Made by a program: the position numbers and the translations under genes
Shown: one piece after another, positions 17,055 through 26,976 of the stretch
Numbering within the stretch: position 1 is the stretch's first letter
How the letters are laid out: each line of letters starts with the position of its first letter
Notes under the pieces: model-generated
What the model was told of the DNA's origin: nothing
What the model saw: only the letters and a program-made list of their open reading frames with translations
Database searches by the model: none
DNA from: Acidobacteria bacterium 13_1_20CM_3_53_8
GTDB lineage: Bacteria > Acidobacteriota > Blastocatellia > Pyrinomonadales > Pyrinomonadaceae
Assembly (NCBI GenBank): GCA_001920415.1
Contig: MNJR01000051.1
Coordinates: forward strand, 31,531-95,530
Reading direction: 5' to 3'
Length of the DNA: 64,000 nucleotides

Positions 17055-17888
17055 ATGGCAGAGTTACCCAAGATTGATTTGCAATATTTGAAGGAAGCGG
17101 TCAAAGAACCCGTCAATTTCTGGGGCATGGCGGGTTTCGCCGTCGCTGCCGCTTACACACAATCACTGATACCCTTGGGCTGCGCCCTGGCCGCCGAAGG
17201 ACTTTATCTAGCTACAGTGCCAGCAAGCTCACTTTACAGGCGATTGGTTGACAGCCGCGAGAAGAAGCGTCTGCGCGCTCTACGTGAGAAGCAGCGCGAG
17301 GAGATGATTAAGGGATTCGACCCGCGCGAGCGCGAGGCCGTTGAATACCTGCGTTGGATGAAGAACCAGATTTACTCTAACTACAGAAAGTTCACGGGCG
17401 CGCGCGAGCTTCCAGCGAACATACAGAGTCTTGACCAGCGCTGGGAAGATTTCGTTGATCTTCTGGACGTTTACCGCCGTCGCAAAAATCACCTGCGCTC
17501 GATCAATCGTCAGGCCGTTCAGAATCAGTTGACACAGGCCGAGCGCTCGGCAGAAACAGCGCCTGACAACCGCACGCGCCGCGTTAATCTTGCGAACGTA
17601 GAAATCCTGAAGCGCCGCGTCGCGCAGTTCAACGAACTCGAACGCTCTGTCAAACTGGTCGAAGGCCAACTGCAATCTATAGAAAACTTCTTCGGGCTTG
17701 TGAACGATCAGGTCGTGACGCTGCCTACGCCAGAAAGAGTCTCCTCGCTTGACTTCGAGCAGTTGAGCGATTCCATAGCGATGACCAAGCAGATGCTCGA
17801 AGACACTTCAGACACTTTCGCCGCGCTAGACAGCCACAACCGCGACTACGGCAACTACGACATGTTGCCAAGCGCGCCTACGAAATAA
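17055..17888 (+). CDS. Membrane-anchored coiled-coil protein next to pspA
   Basis: A 277-aa protein of no family I can name. Two adjacent hydrophobic segments near residues 22-55 (FWGMAGFAVAAAYTQSLIPL) suggest a hairpin membrane anchor. The remainder is highly charged and helical, with many heptad-like runs and a short loop of Asp/Asn/Tyr near the end. It follows pspA in the same direction by 80 bp with no terminator between, so co-transcription is likely. A scaffold or regulator for PspA is a guess from context only. Confidence 0.65.
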   Translation: MAELPKIDLQYLKEAVKEPVNFWGMAGFAVAAAYTQSLIPLGCALAAEGLYLATVPASSLYRRLVDSREKKRLRALREKQREEMIKGFDPREREAVEYLRWMKNQIYSNYRKFTGARELPANIQSLDQRWEDFVDLLDVYRRRKNHLRSINRQAVQNQLTQAERSAETAPDNRTRRVNLANVEILKRRVAQFNELERSVKLVEGQLQSIENFFGLVNDQVVTLPTPERVSSLDFEQLSDSIAMTKQMLEDTSDTFAALDSHNRDYGNYDMLPSAPTK

Positions 17889-17908
17889 GAACGGCATAAA
17901 AGAGATCA

Positions 17909-17950
17909 AGACGGCGCGGAAGAGATGTTTCATTCTTCAGCGCCGTCTCG
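17909..17950 (+). terminator. Hairpin downstream of the pspA operon
   Basis: AGACGGCGC pairs with GCGCCGTCT, and GGAAGA/TCTTC extends the stem inward. The tail is only mildly U-rich, so the call rests on stem strength and position. Confidence 0.5.
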
Positions 17951-18015
17951 CCTTTGCTCCTGCTTATTTCAGCCACCGAATACCGAATTGAAATTATAAG
18001 GCGAGAACGAAGCCT

Positions 18016-18087
18016 ATCCACGCGCAGCACACGAAGCCACACGAAAATAGAATCTCTTTCGTGTGGCTTCGTGTGATGCGCGTGGAT
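18016..18087. repeat. Decamer palindrome (CACACGAAGCC type)
   Basis: ATCCACGCGCAGCACACGAA at the left pairs with TTCGTGTGATGCGCGTGGAT at the right; unit spacing is about 10. It is related to the copies at 5573, 14363 and 61047. Confidence 0.85.
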
Positions 18088-18120
18088 CATTATTTACTTC
18101 TCTACACTCCTACGGAAGCT

Positions 18121-19107
18121 TTATTCTTTAGCGACCATTTCACCTTTCAGAATATTCTCAAGCGCCTCTTCATTCAGCCTATAAGATTCATTGCAGAAGT
18201 GGCACGTCATCACTGCGCCGCGATCTTCGCGCAGCATTGATTCAACTTCCGAACGATCAACCGAAGAGATAAGCGACACCGCGCGCTCGTAAGAGCAAGG
18301 GCAAGCGAAGCTCACACGCTTTTCATCCAGAATTTCAAACTCCACTTCGCCGAGCGCCGTGCGTAGCAGGTCAACGGGGCGCGCGCCCTCACTTATCATC
18401 TGCGTAGTGTGCGGCGTATGGCTGACACCCGATTCAATCGCCGCGATTGTTTTATCGTCCGCGCCGGGCATGATTTGAATCATCAAACCTCCGGCAGCCG
18501 CTACGAAAGCTTCGCGCTCATCTGCGGCGCGCAGTAGAACTCCAAGGCTGACAGCCGAAGGAATCTGTTCGGACATCGTAAGGTAGTATGCAAAGTCTTC
18601 CGCTATCTCGCCCGAAGTGATGGGCACAGAGCCTCTATACGGCTCGCGGTAAAGACCCACGTCGTAACCCGACTCGCGTATTACATAGAACATGCCGTTG
18701 CCAACAACTGCGCTCACGTCGAACTTTCCTTTTTCGTTTAGCGGCACCTCAGCATCAGGATTGCGAACGTAACCGCGCACCTCGCCGCGCGCGTTCGCCT
18801 CCGCAGTAATGCCGCCGATTAGCCCATCGCTCACTATCTGCACCGTCAGCCGGTCAAGCTCTTTCAAACTCGACGCTAGAAGAAGCGTGCCCGTCAACGT
18901 GCGACCAAGCGCGGCTGTTACGGTCGGACTCGTGACGTGACGGCGCGCGGCTTCAGCCACTAGGTCGGTCGTCACGGTTGCTATGCAGCGAACAGTCCCG
19001 CCTGCGGCTGTCGCCAGAACCAGCGAATCCTCTTCTGCTTTTATAATGTTTCCCAACACCCTTTTCTCGACTTTCTCTTTTTGACTAACTGCCAGCCTCG
19101 GTCGCAT
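18121..19107 (-). CDS. hslO: Redox-regulated chaperone Hsp33
   Basis: A 328-aa cytoplasmic holdase chaperone switched on by oxidation. The N-terminal domain carries ATVTTDLVAEAARRH and the family stretch GNGMFYVIRESGY. The C-terminal zinc/redox switch has the four cysteines in ACPCSYER and MTCHFCNESY. The length is slightly above the usual 290-300 aa because the first ten or so residues are extra. The start at 19107 lacks a good Shine-Dalgarno site, so a downstream start is possible. It is divergent from nrdJ. Confidence 0.93.
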   Translation of the reverse strand: MRPRLAVSQKEKVEKRVLGNIIKAEEDSLVLATAAGGTVRCIATVTTDLVAEAARRHVTSPTVTAALGRTLTGTLLLASSLKELDRLTVQIVSDGLIGGITAEANARGEVRGYVRNPDAEVPLNEKGKFDVSAVVGNGMFYVIRESGYDVGLYREPYRGSVPITSGEIAEDFAYYLTMSEQIPSAVSLGVLLRAADEREAFVAAAGGLMIQIMPGADDKTIAAIESGVSHTPHTTQMISEGARPVDLLRTALGEVEFEILDEKRVSFACPCSYERAVSLISSVDRSEVESMLREDRGAVMTCHFCNESYRLNEEALENILKGEMVAKE

Positions 19108-19325
19108 AATTAAACCGAAGCAAATTAGAGCGAATTGTGCCTCCTATATTGTATGCCCTATAAGGCTCCGTGCCGGGCGGAAAATAAATTTTGAGGAGAA
19201 GTTTCAGCGCCCAAATTCTTTTAAACTCGCCGGAAATTATTGATAAGGCTGACAATCTTGGATGTTAATGTGGATTCTCAGGTTGCACATTCTATTGGAT
19301 TGAAAAAAAAGGTGAACACAACATA

Positions 19326-19354
19326 TTGACATTCCCGAAAATTGTATGTATAGT
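19326..19354 (+). promoter_or_regulatory. Sigma-70 promoter of nrdJ
   Basis: A perfect TTGACA (19326-19331), a 17-base spacer and TATAGT (19349-19354). Transcription would start near 19361, leaving a leader of about 218 nt before the nrdJ start. Confidence 0.8.
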
Positions 19355-19360
19355 CCGCGA

Positions 19361-19578
19361 CGCTTAGACGAAACCATTAGAGCAGAGATGCTCTTACGGG
19401 CCTTGAGCGCTCTGCCAGGAGTTTTGTCGCCAGCGTTGTTGTAGGCCAACCGAAGTAAACGAAACAAAATTTTAGAAGAGGCGCGCCCCGAATTTTGAAC
19501 GCGCCAAATTTTTTCTGACGTCATAAGTGTCCGCGCTCTCCGAGTCCCCTTTAGCGCGGGAAAGGCAAGATTAAAAGA
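19361..19578 (+). promoter_or_regulatory. Structured nrdJ 5' leader with internal terminator-like hairpin
   Basis: The leader holds a small hairpin (AGAGCA/TGCTCT near 19379-19394), a larger region closed by GGCCT/AGGCC, and a GGCGCG/CGCGCC hairpin at 19480-19505 followed by AAATTTTTTCT. The last resembles an intrinsic terminator. This could be an attenuator or riboswitch controlling the reductase, or a separate short RNA ending before nrdJ. I see no cobalamin-riboswitch B12 box. A candidate nrdJ leader motif has been described in the literature; whether this is a member needs a covariance-model search. Confidence 0.5.
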
Positions 19579-22500
19579 ATGAGCACCGTACTCGACCCGA
19601 ACGCCGCCAACCAGAACTCCACGCCGCTTTTCTCCCCTACGCAGCGTAAGGGTAAGGGGCAGCCGCTCGGATTGAATGCACGCCGTGTAATCAGCAAGCG
19701 GTATTCGCTCAAAGACGCGCAGAGCAATCCGATTGAGGAATGGCCTGATATAGTGCGCCGCGTCGTAGGGCATGTTTCCGTGGCTGAGCCGGACGCGCAA
19801 GGCCGCGACGAATTTTACGCGGCGATGACGGAGATCATGCTTGAACGCGAGTTCGTCCCGAATACGCCTTGCCTTGTCAACGCCGGAAAGTCTAACGGGC
19901 AGTTGGCTGCATGTTTCGTCCTCGAAGTGCCTGATTCAATTTCGGGAATCATGGATCATGCCAAAGCCGCCGCGACTATTCATCAAACAGGGGGCGGTTG
20001 CATCGCAGCGGACGCTCGCGTGTGGACGACCTTTTGTGGGCTTGAGCCGATTGAGGTGCTCTTTAATCGTGCGACCGCAGACGGGCGTGTGGGCGTCCTT
20101 CAAGGTCGCGGCACTACTTACAACGTAGAAGACCTGAATATCAAAACAGTGGCGTTGAATCCACAGACAGGCGAAAGTGGTTTGCGGCAGGTGACGCACG
20201 TATGGAAGTTCGACGTGGCGCAGGAGGATCAGATCGTCGTCAAAACGCGGCAGGGCGTTGAGGTACAAACGAGCGCCTGGCATCCATTCATGGTCTTACG
20301 CGGAATCGAATTGGTTGCTGTGCGCGCTGACGAAGTGAAGCGGGGCGATATTATTCTAGGCCCAGAACGCGCGGATGCTTACTGGCCGCATAATGAGTAT
20401 AGGGCGGTGCGTAGCTATATCGTCAACGAAGAGTTCGGGTGGCTGATAGGTTTCATTCTAGGTGATGGCTGCTTTGATTACGTGCCGAGTCAAAGGCTGC
20501 ATCGTCTGCGCCTGTTTTCGGGAAAGACGGATGTGTTAGAGAAGGCGCGCGCTGTGCTGGCGACGCTCGGCACTGAATTGCGCATCAGTCAAGACAAGCG
20601 TGACCTTTATAGTCTGACCACATTCCGACAGGAGATTGTGCATACGCTGTTTGAGGCGTGCGGCCTTGCCCAGTACGGTGCGAAAGGCGCGCGTATTCGC
20701 GTGCCCGAAGTGATCGCCAAGTCGCCCCTTTCCGTTGTCAGAGCATTCATCGCAGGGCTTCTGGACAGCGATGGATACGTGGCGAAGGATGGCTCTCCTT
20801 CATACTCAACGGAGAGCGAGGAGATGGCGCAGGATTTGGCCGCGCTCTGTTCGCTACTCGGCTATCAACCGCGCGTACAGGCAAAAGCTCCGCATGGCAA
20901 AGGCCGTCATACGATTTACAGTGTGCAGCTTTGCGTACTGCCGCAGGTCAACAATCTAGCAGAAGACTTGGGCGAGTTTATGGCCTGCTTGATGCGCCGC
21001 GAGCGTTTGCGCAGTGAGAGCCGTCGTCAGGATCGTTTGCGTGTGCCGATTGATACTTGGCGCGAACGGCTGCGAAAACTTGGGCTGGCTTCCACGCGCG
21101 GCTCGCAGAATGCTGGAGTATGCGCCGAAGAGTTGGACAAGTGGTCGTGTGATGTGGAAGGACGCTCGAACCGTGACGCGCTCAAGCGTATCGGCCAACG
21201 CATGATGCAGGCAGGCGACCATGCTGGTGAATTGCTGGCGCGCATTGCTTCCTACGGTCTTGAAGTTGCGCGCGTGCGGCCTGCGACCGAGCGCAAGGAC
21301 TATTACGATCTAAGCGTTGCCGACTGGAACACCTATGCTGCTGGAACAAATGGTTTGGTGATGGTTCACAACACGGGAATGACTTATGAGTTCCTTCGTC
21401 CATCAGGAGCTATGGTCAGTTCTACACGCGGTGTTGCAAGCGGGCCTGTCTCTTTCATGAACATCGTCAATCAGGTGACAGATGTTGTGAAGCAGGGCGG
21501 CGTTCGTCGCGGCGCGAATATGGGAATGTTGCGATGTCTGGCAGGCGATACGATGATTTCAACTCTTTCAGGTCGCATCGCCATTAAAGACCTCGTCGGA
21601 ACGCGCCCTTATCTTTACTGTACAGATGGCGAAAAAGTTTGCATTCGTCAAGCCGTTAAGGTCTTCTGCAACGGTGTCAGGGAGACTGTGCGTGTGAAGT
21701 TTGATGACGACACTTATCTAGATTGCACGCCAGATCATCTGATTCTACTTGCTGACCGAAAGACCTACCGTGAAGCCGGTCAGCTGCGCTTCGGCGATTC
21801 AGTTGCCGCACTGACCAAGCAGCTTTCCGGCAGGTATCTTAGATTACGAGTGACTGGCTCGCGCCTCAGCGTTGCGGAACATTTGGCCGTCGCGGAGATG
21901 AAGTATGGCATGTACCCGACCGCGCGTGGGCGAGGTAGAAAGGCCACCGACACCATCGTCCATCATATTGACCACAACTCGCTCAACAACTTGCCTGAAA
22001 ATTTGGAGATGGTCTGCTTGCGAGACCACGCGCGACATCATGCAGAAGTTGACGGCATCTTGGCAGCCAATCAAGCGCGCATTGCAGCAGAACGCAAGGG
22101 CAAGACTTGGGAAGAGTATTACGGTGTAGAGAAGGCGGCTGAATTAAGAGAGAGAAAGTCCAAAGCGATGACTGGGCGCGCATCGTGGAATAAAGACTTG
22201 CCGACTAATGAATACCGTCGCCATTATCCGGCGGGCTTCAGTAATCAACATAGCCCCGCGCCGAATCATAAAGTGATTAAGGTCGAACCGCAGGGACGGC
22301 AAGATGTCTTCGATATCTCCATGCCGGAATTTCATAACTTCGTCGCCAATGGCGTTTTCGTACATAACTGTACGCACCCTGATGTGCTTCGCTTCATTCA
22401 CGCGAAGAACGACCAGCACTCGCTTACTAACTTCAACATCTCTGTCAACGTTACGAATGCTTTCCTGGATGCGGTGGATAAGCACGAGTGGTTCCAGCTT

Positions 22501-24339
22501 GAGTTTGGCGAAGAACCGTGGACTGAGCCGATCTATGATCCTGTGACGGGCAAAGATTATGTCATCTATCGTCGTCCTGACAACTCAACCATGACCTTCC
22601 GCGACAAGGCCATGTTTGAGGCCGCAGACCTTTCCAACTGCACGATTGAAGAGCCGCCGCATCCCGGCATGATTTACGCGCCAGACATTTGGAATCGTAT
22701 CATTGCTTCGGCGCACAAATACGCTGAGCCGGGCATCTGCTTTATTGATGAGGTTAATCGTCATAATTACCTTATGAAATCCATGGGGCCGATTTATGCG
22801 AGTAATCCATGCGGCGAGCAGATGCTCCATTCCAACAACTCCTGCAACCTGGGTTCGATTGACGTGGCGAAGTTTTATGACGAAGAGCACAAGGTTGACT
22901 GGGATCGTCTGCGCGAGGTGACGCACTGGTGCGTGCGTTTTCTTGATAACGTGATTGATACGTGCACGTGGCCGCTTCCAGAAATTGATGACGTGGTGAA
23001 ACGCACGCGACCCGTAGGACTTGGCATAATGGGCTTCGCAGACCTCTGTCTGAATCTGAAGGTAACATACGGTTCGCCCGCCTCTATTGATTTGATGGAC
23101 GAAGTGATGGGATTCGTCAGGCGCGAGGCGTGGATGGAGAGTTTAAGAATAGGCGCGGAGCGTGGGGCTTTCCCAGAGCTTGAGCCTAACAAAGAGGCTT
23201 ATGCGGACTTTCTTTACAATCAGATTGGTGTGCCGCGCGATATAGCACTCACGCCGCGCAATTATGAAGTGACTACGATTGCGCCTACTGGGACAATCTC
23301 TCTTGTGGCGGAAACTTCCAGCGGGATAGAGCCGAATTTCTCTTGGGCTTATGTTCGCACAGACACTTTGGGCACGCGCACATACGTTCACACGCTTGCG
23401 GCTCGCGCGCTCGGCATTGAAGTTGACCAGACGGATCAGGACTCTATTGACCGCGCGGCGGCTTACGTAGTAGAGCACGAACAGGAGTTGCCGCCTTACT
23501 TCATCTCCGCTATGGCTATTAGCGCGCAGCAGCATGTTCATGTATTGGCCGCTGCGCAGCGCAACGTTGATAACTCTGTGTCGAAGACTTGCAACGGCGC
23601 TGTAAACGATACGGTCGAATCCGTTGACGAGCTTTATCATCTGGCGCGACAGTTGGGCTGCAAGGCGGTGAGCTACTATCGCGACGGCTCGCGCGAAGGT
23701 CAGGTGCTAACGACCATGAAGCGAGAAGAGGAGCCTAAGGGCGAGTTGGCCTGCAACCCTGAAGCGCAAGTTGAGGCTTTGGACGAGCCTCCAGCCACGC
23801 ACGAAGATGCTGCTCACTTGACGCAGATGAGCGCAAGAGACGTGGATGACACGGTGCGCATAGAACGCCCGCGCGAGTTGCGCGGCGCGACATGGCAGAT
23901 TCCTTTCGACGGACAGAACCTGTACGTCACTGTCAACCACGACGACCTTCACATTCTGGAGGTCTTCGCAACCGGGCCAATATCGGGCGGTGTGGGCTTG
24001 CTCGCGTCGAAGATGTTGCGCGGCGGGTTCGAGGCCACGGAGGTCGCGCACAGCTTGAACAAGGTGACGGGCACGCACGCCGTCTGGTTCAACGAAAGAT
24101 TGTTGACAAGCCCTGAGCAGGCAGTGTCCGAATGCATCATGCTCACCAACCGGCGTCTTCAAGGCCAGCCCGATTCCGCTCGCGTAGCGGGCAAAATGCA
24201 AGCGTCTCAACCGACGGGCGCTGCGAGCGGCATCGTCATGTCCAGCATGATAGGCACTTGCCCAGAATGCCACGGCCAACTTGAGCACGCATCAGGCTGC
24301 GACTTTTGCCGCGATTGTGGTTACTCAAAATGTAAGTAA
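19579..24339 (+). CDS. nrdJ: Class II (B12-dependent) ribonucleotide reductase with two inteins
   Basis: Makes deoxyribonucleotides using adenosylcobalamin. The 1586-aa precursor contains two inteins; the spliced product would be 850 aa. Exteins show the substrate-site cysteine in [12 protein letters not shown], the GGG/TG loop, [10 protein letters not shown], the active-site motif [18 protein letters not shown] and [26 protein letters not shown]-type region ([20 protein letters not shown]) precedes a C-terminal zinc ribbon ([20 protein letters not shown]). Intein 1 occupies residues 141-598 and intein 2 residues 653-930, separated by a 54-residue extein. Both sit in conserved, catalytically important loops, so splicing is essential for activity. 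No nrdR or other nrd gene is adjacent. Confidence 0.96.
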   Translation: MSTVLDPNAANQNSTPLFSPTQRKGKGQPLGLNARRVISKRYSLKDAQSNPIEEWPDIVRRVVGHVSVAEPDAQGRDEFYAAMTEIMLEREFVPNTPCLVNAGKSNGQLAACFVLEVPDSISGIMDHAKAAATIHQTGGGCIAADARVWTTFCGLEPIEVLFNRATADGRVGVLQGRGTTYNVEDLNIKTVALNPQTGESGLRQVTHVWKFDVAQEDQIVVKTRQGVEVQTSAWHPFMVLRGIELVAVRADEVKRGDIILGPERADAYWPHNEYRAVRSYIVNEEFGWLIGFILGDGCFDYVPSQRLHRLRLFSGKTDVLEKARAVLATLGTELRISQDKRDLYSLTTFRQEIVHTLFEACGLAQYGAKGARIRVPEVIAKSPLSVVRAFIAGLLDSDGYVAKDGSPSYSTESEEMAQDLAALCSLLGYQPRVQAKAPHGKGRHTIYSVQLCVLPQVNNLAEDLGEFMACLMRRERLRSESRRQDRLRVPIDTWRERLRKLGLASTRGSQNAGVCAEELDKWSCDVEGRSNRDALKRIGQRMMQAGDHAGELLARIASYGLEVARVRPATERKDYYDLSVADWNTYAAGTNGLVMVHNTGMTYEFLRPSGAMVSSTRGVASGPVSFMNIVNQVTDVVKQGGVRRGANMGMLRCLAGDTMISTLSGRIAIKDLVGTRPYLYCTDGEKVCIRQAVKVFCNGVRETVRVKFDDDTYLDCTPDHLILLADRKTYREAGQLRFGDSVAALTKQLSGRYLRLRVTGSRLSVAEHLAVAEMKYGMYPTARGRGRKATDTIVHHIDHNSLNNLPENLEMVCLRDHARHHAEVDGILAANQARIAAERKGKTWEEYYGVEKAAELRERKSKAMTGRASWNKDLPTNEYRRHYPAGFSNQHSPAPNHKVIKVEPQGRQDVFDISMPEFHNFVANGVFVHNCTHPDVLRFIHAKNDQHSLTNFNISVNVTNAFLDAVDKHEWFQLEFGEEPWTEPIYDPVTGKDYVIYRRPDNSTMTFRDKAMFEAADLSNCTIEEPPHPGMIYAPDIWNRIIASAHKYAEPGICFIDEVNRHNYLMKSMGPIYASNPCGEQMLHSNNSCNLGSIDVAKFYDEEHKVDWDRLREVTHWCVRFLDNVIDTCTWPLPEIDDVVKRTRPVGLGIMGFADLCLNLKVTYGSPASIDLMDEVMGFVRREAWMESLRIGAERGAFPELEPNKEAYADFLYNQIGVPRDIALTPRNYEVTTIAPTGTISLVAETSSGIEPNFSWAYVRTDTLGTRTYVHTLAARALGIEVDQTDQDSIDRAAAYVVEHEQELPPYFISAMAISAQQHVHVLAAAQRNVDNSVSKTCNGAVNDTVESVDELYHLARQLGCKAVSYYRDGSREGQVLTTMKREEEPKGELACNPEAQVEALDEPPATHEDAAHLTQMSARDVDDTVRIERPRELRGATWQIPFDGQNLYVTVNHDDLHILEVFATGPISGGVGLLASKMLRGGFEATEVAHSLNKVTGTHAVWFNERLLTSPEQAVSECIMLTNRRLQGQPDSARVAGKMQASQPTGAASGIVMSSMIGTCPECHGQLEHASGCDFCRDCGYSKCK
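19999..21372 (+). mobile_element. Intein 1 (458 aa) with LAGLIDADG endonuclease
   Basis: It starts at Cys141 ([10 protein letters not shown]) after the host GGG and ends VMVHN before Thr+1. Block B is seen as [10 protein letters not shown]. Two LAGLIDADG motifs, [11 protein letters not shown] and [12 protein letters not shown], define a DOD homing endonuclease. Splice-junction residues Cys1, His-Asn and Thr+1 are all present, so splicing should be functional. The insertion point is the GGG^TG loop of the reductase. Confidence 0.93.
21535..22368 (+). mobile_element. Intein 2 (278 aa) with HNH endonuclease
   Basis: It starts at Cys653 ([13 protein letters not shown]) and ends VFVHN before Cys+1. 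Block B is [10 protein letters not shown]. Instead of LAGLIDADG, the insert has an HNH motif ([16 protein letters not shown], then RDHARHH). All splice residues are present. The site is directly after [10 protein letters not shown]. The two inteins of this gene therefore carry unrelated homing nucleases and probably arrived independently. Confidence 0.92.
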
Positions 24340-24365
24340 GCAAAGAACTGTAAAAATTTCTTCTG

Positions 24366-24402
24366 ACCGCCTGCGTTAGTGAAATCTGCGCGGGCGGTTT
24401 TT
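24366..24402 (+). terminator. Intrinsic terminator of nrdJ
   Basis: ACCGCCTGCG pairs with CGCGGGCGGT over ten base pairs, followed by TTTTTT. Confidence 0.85.
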
Positions 24403-24415
24403 TAATTGAATCCAA

Positions 24416-24574
24416 GTCAGTACCGCCTGCGATAGCGGGCGGGGGGACAAAGGGATGAGGGATGAGTAAGATAAAGTCAATTGCATGTTGACGCTTCCAC
24501 TCCTTCTTATTCATCCCTCCGCCCTCATCCCTCATCCCTTCAATCGCCCGCCCGCTACCGCAGGCGGTACTGAC
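24416..24574. repeat. REP-like palindrome, copy 2, with a heptamer palindrome in its loop
   Basis: The outer arms start GTCAGTACCGCCTGCGATAG and end GGCGGTACTGAC. The loop, normally 12-40 bases, holds a GGGATGA palindrome (about 24450-24541) with the CTCCTTCTTATTC core also seen at 7238. Confidence 0.85.
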
Positions 24575-24662
24575 TTGTTTGCTAACACTCAGCCCGAATT
24601 TGCACTAAAATGAGAAATCGTTTCAATGATTTCAGAGAATCTTCTTCTTAGAATTGCCCGAA

Positions 24663-25958
24663 ATGTCTAGTCCCGTTCCTGTCCCCTCGCCGCTTGAAAA
24701 TGAGAGCGCACACGCGTCGCGCCGCTCCTCGTTTTCGGCGCTACGGCACAGAGATTTCCGGCTACTGTGGATGGGCCAGATCGTCTCTGTGACCGGGACA
24801 CAGATGCAGCTCGTAGCGATTAACTGGCACATCTATCTCTTGACGAAATCGCCGCTCGCGCTAGGATTAGTCGGCTTAGTGCGTGTAGTGCCGATCATAC
24901 TGTGTTCGCTGGTGGGCGGCGTGGTGGCTGATGCGGTAAATCGAAAGCACCTGATGTATGTGACGCAGGCGGTGGCGATGCTGAGCGCGCTTGCGCTTGC
25001 CGCTGTGACGGCATTGGGGCTTGAAAGCGTTTGGCCCATCTACCTGCTGACGGCTATGAGCAGCGCGGCGTTCGCTTTCGATAATCCTGCGCGCCAGGCG
25101 CTGCTGCCTTCGCTTGTGCCCGCGCGTGATTTCGCCAACGCAGTCAGCCTCGGCCTCATAGCTTTTCACACGGCGACAATCTGCGGCCCTGCGCTAGCGG
25201 GTCTTATACTGGGGTCGCGCGGCGGCCCCGCGCTTGTTTACGCGCTCAACGCCGCGTCGTTCCTGGCTGTTATCGTCGCACTTTTTCTGATGAGAACAAG
25301 CGGTCAAGTGGAAAGGGGAGCGAGCGAGGTCGCGCGTTTCAGCTTTGGCGCGCTCAGTGAGGGACTGCGGTTTGTGTGGCGAACGCCCATTATTGTTCAG
25401 ACGATGACGCTCGATTTCATAGCGACGTTTTTCGCGTCGGCCTCTGCGCTGCTGCCAATCTTCGCGGCGGAAGTCCTGCACGTTGACGCGCGCTGGTACG
25501 GCGTGCTGGCCGCGTCGCCTGCCACCGGGTCTGTGCTGACAGCACTGGTGCTCGCGCGCATAGGGCAATTGCGAAGAGAAGGCAAACTGGTCGTCGTCTC
25601 AATCGCTATCTACGGCGGGGCAACTGTAGAGTTCGGCATTTCAAGAATCTTCTGGCTCTCCGTTCTCATGCTTGCCATCACGGGCGCGGCTGACACTGTG
25701 AGCACAGTTCTGAGGCAGACCATCAGGCAACTTGCTACGCCGGACAATTTGCGCGGTCGCATGACATCAATCAACATGATCTTCTTCATGGGCGGCCCGC
25801 AGTTGGGCGAACTTGAGGCTGGCGTTGTCGCGCGACTCCTTGGTACTCCGCTCTCGGTCGTGACCGGCGGACTCGGCTGCCTCATAGCCGTCGCCATCAC
25901 CGCGCTGAAAGCTAAAAGCCTCTTGAGATATGAAGGCGAGAAGGAAAGGCAAAGTTAG
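24663..25958 (+). CDS. MFS transporter (EntS/MFS_3-like)
   Basis: A 431-aa major-facilitator protein with about twelve helices. The family start is visible as FRLLWMGQIVSVTGTQMQLVA, and loop motifs ADAVNRKHLMYV and LRGRMTSINM appear after helices 2 and 8. MFS_3/EntS-like members export siderophores, drugs or macrolides, but the substrate is unknown here. ATG 24663 was preferred over TTG 24654; neither has a strong ribosome-binding site. A second, broken member of the same family is at 31607-32897. Confidence 0.88.
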   Translation: MSSPVPVPSPLENESAHASRRSSFSALRHRDFRLLWMGQIVSVTGTQMQLVAINWHIYLLTKSPLALGLVGLVRVVPIILCSLVGGVVADAVNRKHLMYVTQAVAMLSALALAAVTALGLESVWPIYLLTAMSSAAFAFDNPARQALLPSLVPARDFANAVSLGLIAFHTATICGPALAGLILGSRGGPALVYALNAASFLAVIVALFLMRTSGQVERGASEVARFSFGALSEGLRFVWRTPIIVQTMTLDFIATFFASASALLPIFAAEVLHVDARWYGVLAASPATGSVLTALVLARIGQLRREGKLVVVSIAIYGGATVEFGISRIFWLSVLMLAITGAADTVSTVLRQTIRQLATPDNLRGRMTSINMIFFMGGPQLGELEAGVVARLLGTPLSVVTGGLGCLIAVAITALKAKSLLRYEGEKERQS

Positions 25959-26053
25959 GACGGGACACGGTGACGCGGAGACCGAGGCGAGAAAAGCTGC
26001 TTTCGTCTTACTCTTTCGCCTCGGTCTCCTCGGTCGCCCACTCTCCGCGTCTC
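25955..26053. repeat. GC-rich palindrome (GACGCGG type)
   Basis: GGTGACGCGGAGACCGAGG at the left pairs imperfectly with CTCGGTCGCC...CTCCGCGTC at the right. It follows the MFS stop codon immediately and resembles the octamer type at 2253. Confidence 0.65.
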
Positions 26054-26142
26054 TTCTTCACTTTTGCCTTACTAGAAATGAGCGTGTACCATTCGGAGTG
26101 GTTGAGTGTAAGGCCATATTTTTCTTAAATGTTTCGGAAGAT

Positions 26143-26457
26143 ATGTTTGAGACGCCCAGACAGAACGAGCGAGTGCAGTTGCCTCTTGAAGTGCGCTGGC
26201 ATGGTCTGTCTGGAAAGCACAGCGCGCGCACGAGCGATATAAGTTTAGGCGGTTGCTACATAGAATCTATGGCGCAGGTGACCGACGGCGAGCGTATACT
26301 TTTTGAGATTCAACTGCCGTCGGGGCGCTGGATACCTCTGAGCGGATACGTCGCGCACCATCATCAAGGTTTAGGATTCGGTATACGCTTCTCGCTCCTT
26401 TCGGATATGGTCACGAAGATGCTCGAAGAGGCGATTGAAGCGATGCGGCTTCGCTGA
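26143..26457 (+). CDS. PilZ domain protein
   Basis: A 104-aa stand-alone PilZ-like domain. The N-terminal RQNERVQLPLEVRW and the DISLGGCYIES segment match the c-di-GMP binding signature (RxxxR and D/NxSxxG), with the first motif partly degenerate. The beta-barrel core continues to GFGIRFSLLS. It probably acts as a c-di-GMP effector adapter. ATG 26143 has GGAAG very close upstream, so the start is less certain than the domain. The next gene begins 34 bp later or overlaps it. Confidence 0.82.
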   Translation: MFETPRQNERVQLPLEVRWHGLSGKHSARTSDISLGGCYIESMAQVTDGERILFEIQLPSGRWIPLSGYVAHHHQGLGFGIRFSLLSDMVTKMLEEAIEAMRLR

Positions 26458-26491
26458 AAAGTTTCCGCCAGACGCGCTCGCGCTTGAGACA

Positions 26492-26947
26492 ATGGACTTC
26501 GAGTGGACACAGCAGGAGACGGATACTTATCAGGATCACGTCATTGAGCACGTGAAGGGTACGACCGTGCTAGGCTATTTCGTGGCGGACGAGGCTATAC
26601 ATCTTCTGCTTGACATAGGCTTCATCCTGACCATTTACGCTGACGCTCAGATGGCGCTAGCCCTACAGTCTGTCTGCGTCTCAGGGCTTGCGCTGGAAGG
26701 CTACGTTAAGGCTGAACTGCTGAATGATATTCAGCTATTGCATGACGAAGGGCGCAGCGTTGAAGGTCTTGCCTTGATGACGCCCGCGCCCGCCGATTGT
26801 CTGATAACTGAAATTAGTCTCTACGCGCTGGACGAGCGCCGCCGCATTCTGCTCACGGGCGAAGATGAGAGTCTTCTGATTGAGACTTCGCTGGGCGAGG
26901 GCGAAATCAGCGTAGAGAGTTTCAAGTTCGCTGCCGACACCATGTAG
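26492..26947 (+). CDS. Conserved hypothetical protein
   Basis: A 151-aa soluble protein of unknown function (MDFEWTQQETDTYQDHV then GTTVLGYFVADEAIHLLLD). It appears to be an alpha/beta fold with no clear catalytic motif. An alternative start at 26435 would overlap the PilZ gene by 23 bases, with GAAGAGG upstream, suggesting translational coupling; I favour the shorter form because its N-terminus looks more protein-like. Co-transcription with the PilZ gene is likely. Confidence 0.6.
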   Translation: MDFEWTQQETDTYQDHVIEHVKGTTVLGYFVADEAIHLLLDIGFILTIYADAQMALALQSVCVSGLALEGYVKAELLNDIQLLHDEGRSVEGLALMTPAPADCLITEISLYALDERRRILLTGEDESLLIETSLGEGEISVESFKFAADTM

Positions 26948-26976
26948 CGTTCAAGCGGAAAGGAGTTTCGTTAAAA

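Noticed and set aside
19361..19578. Cobalamin riboswitch ahead of the B12-dependent reductase
   Set aside because: No B12-box-like conserved motif or the typical multi-stem core is visible; only a generic structured leader is claimed.
19237..19800. Reverse ORF of 187 aa opposite the nrdJ start
   Set aside because: It overlaps the nrdJ promoter, leader and first codons and has no homology-like pattern; shadow of the other strand.
23707..24288. Reverse ORF of 193 aa inside the nrdJ 3' region
   Set aside because: Antisense shadow of a GC-rich coding region without a ribosome site.
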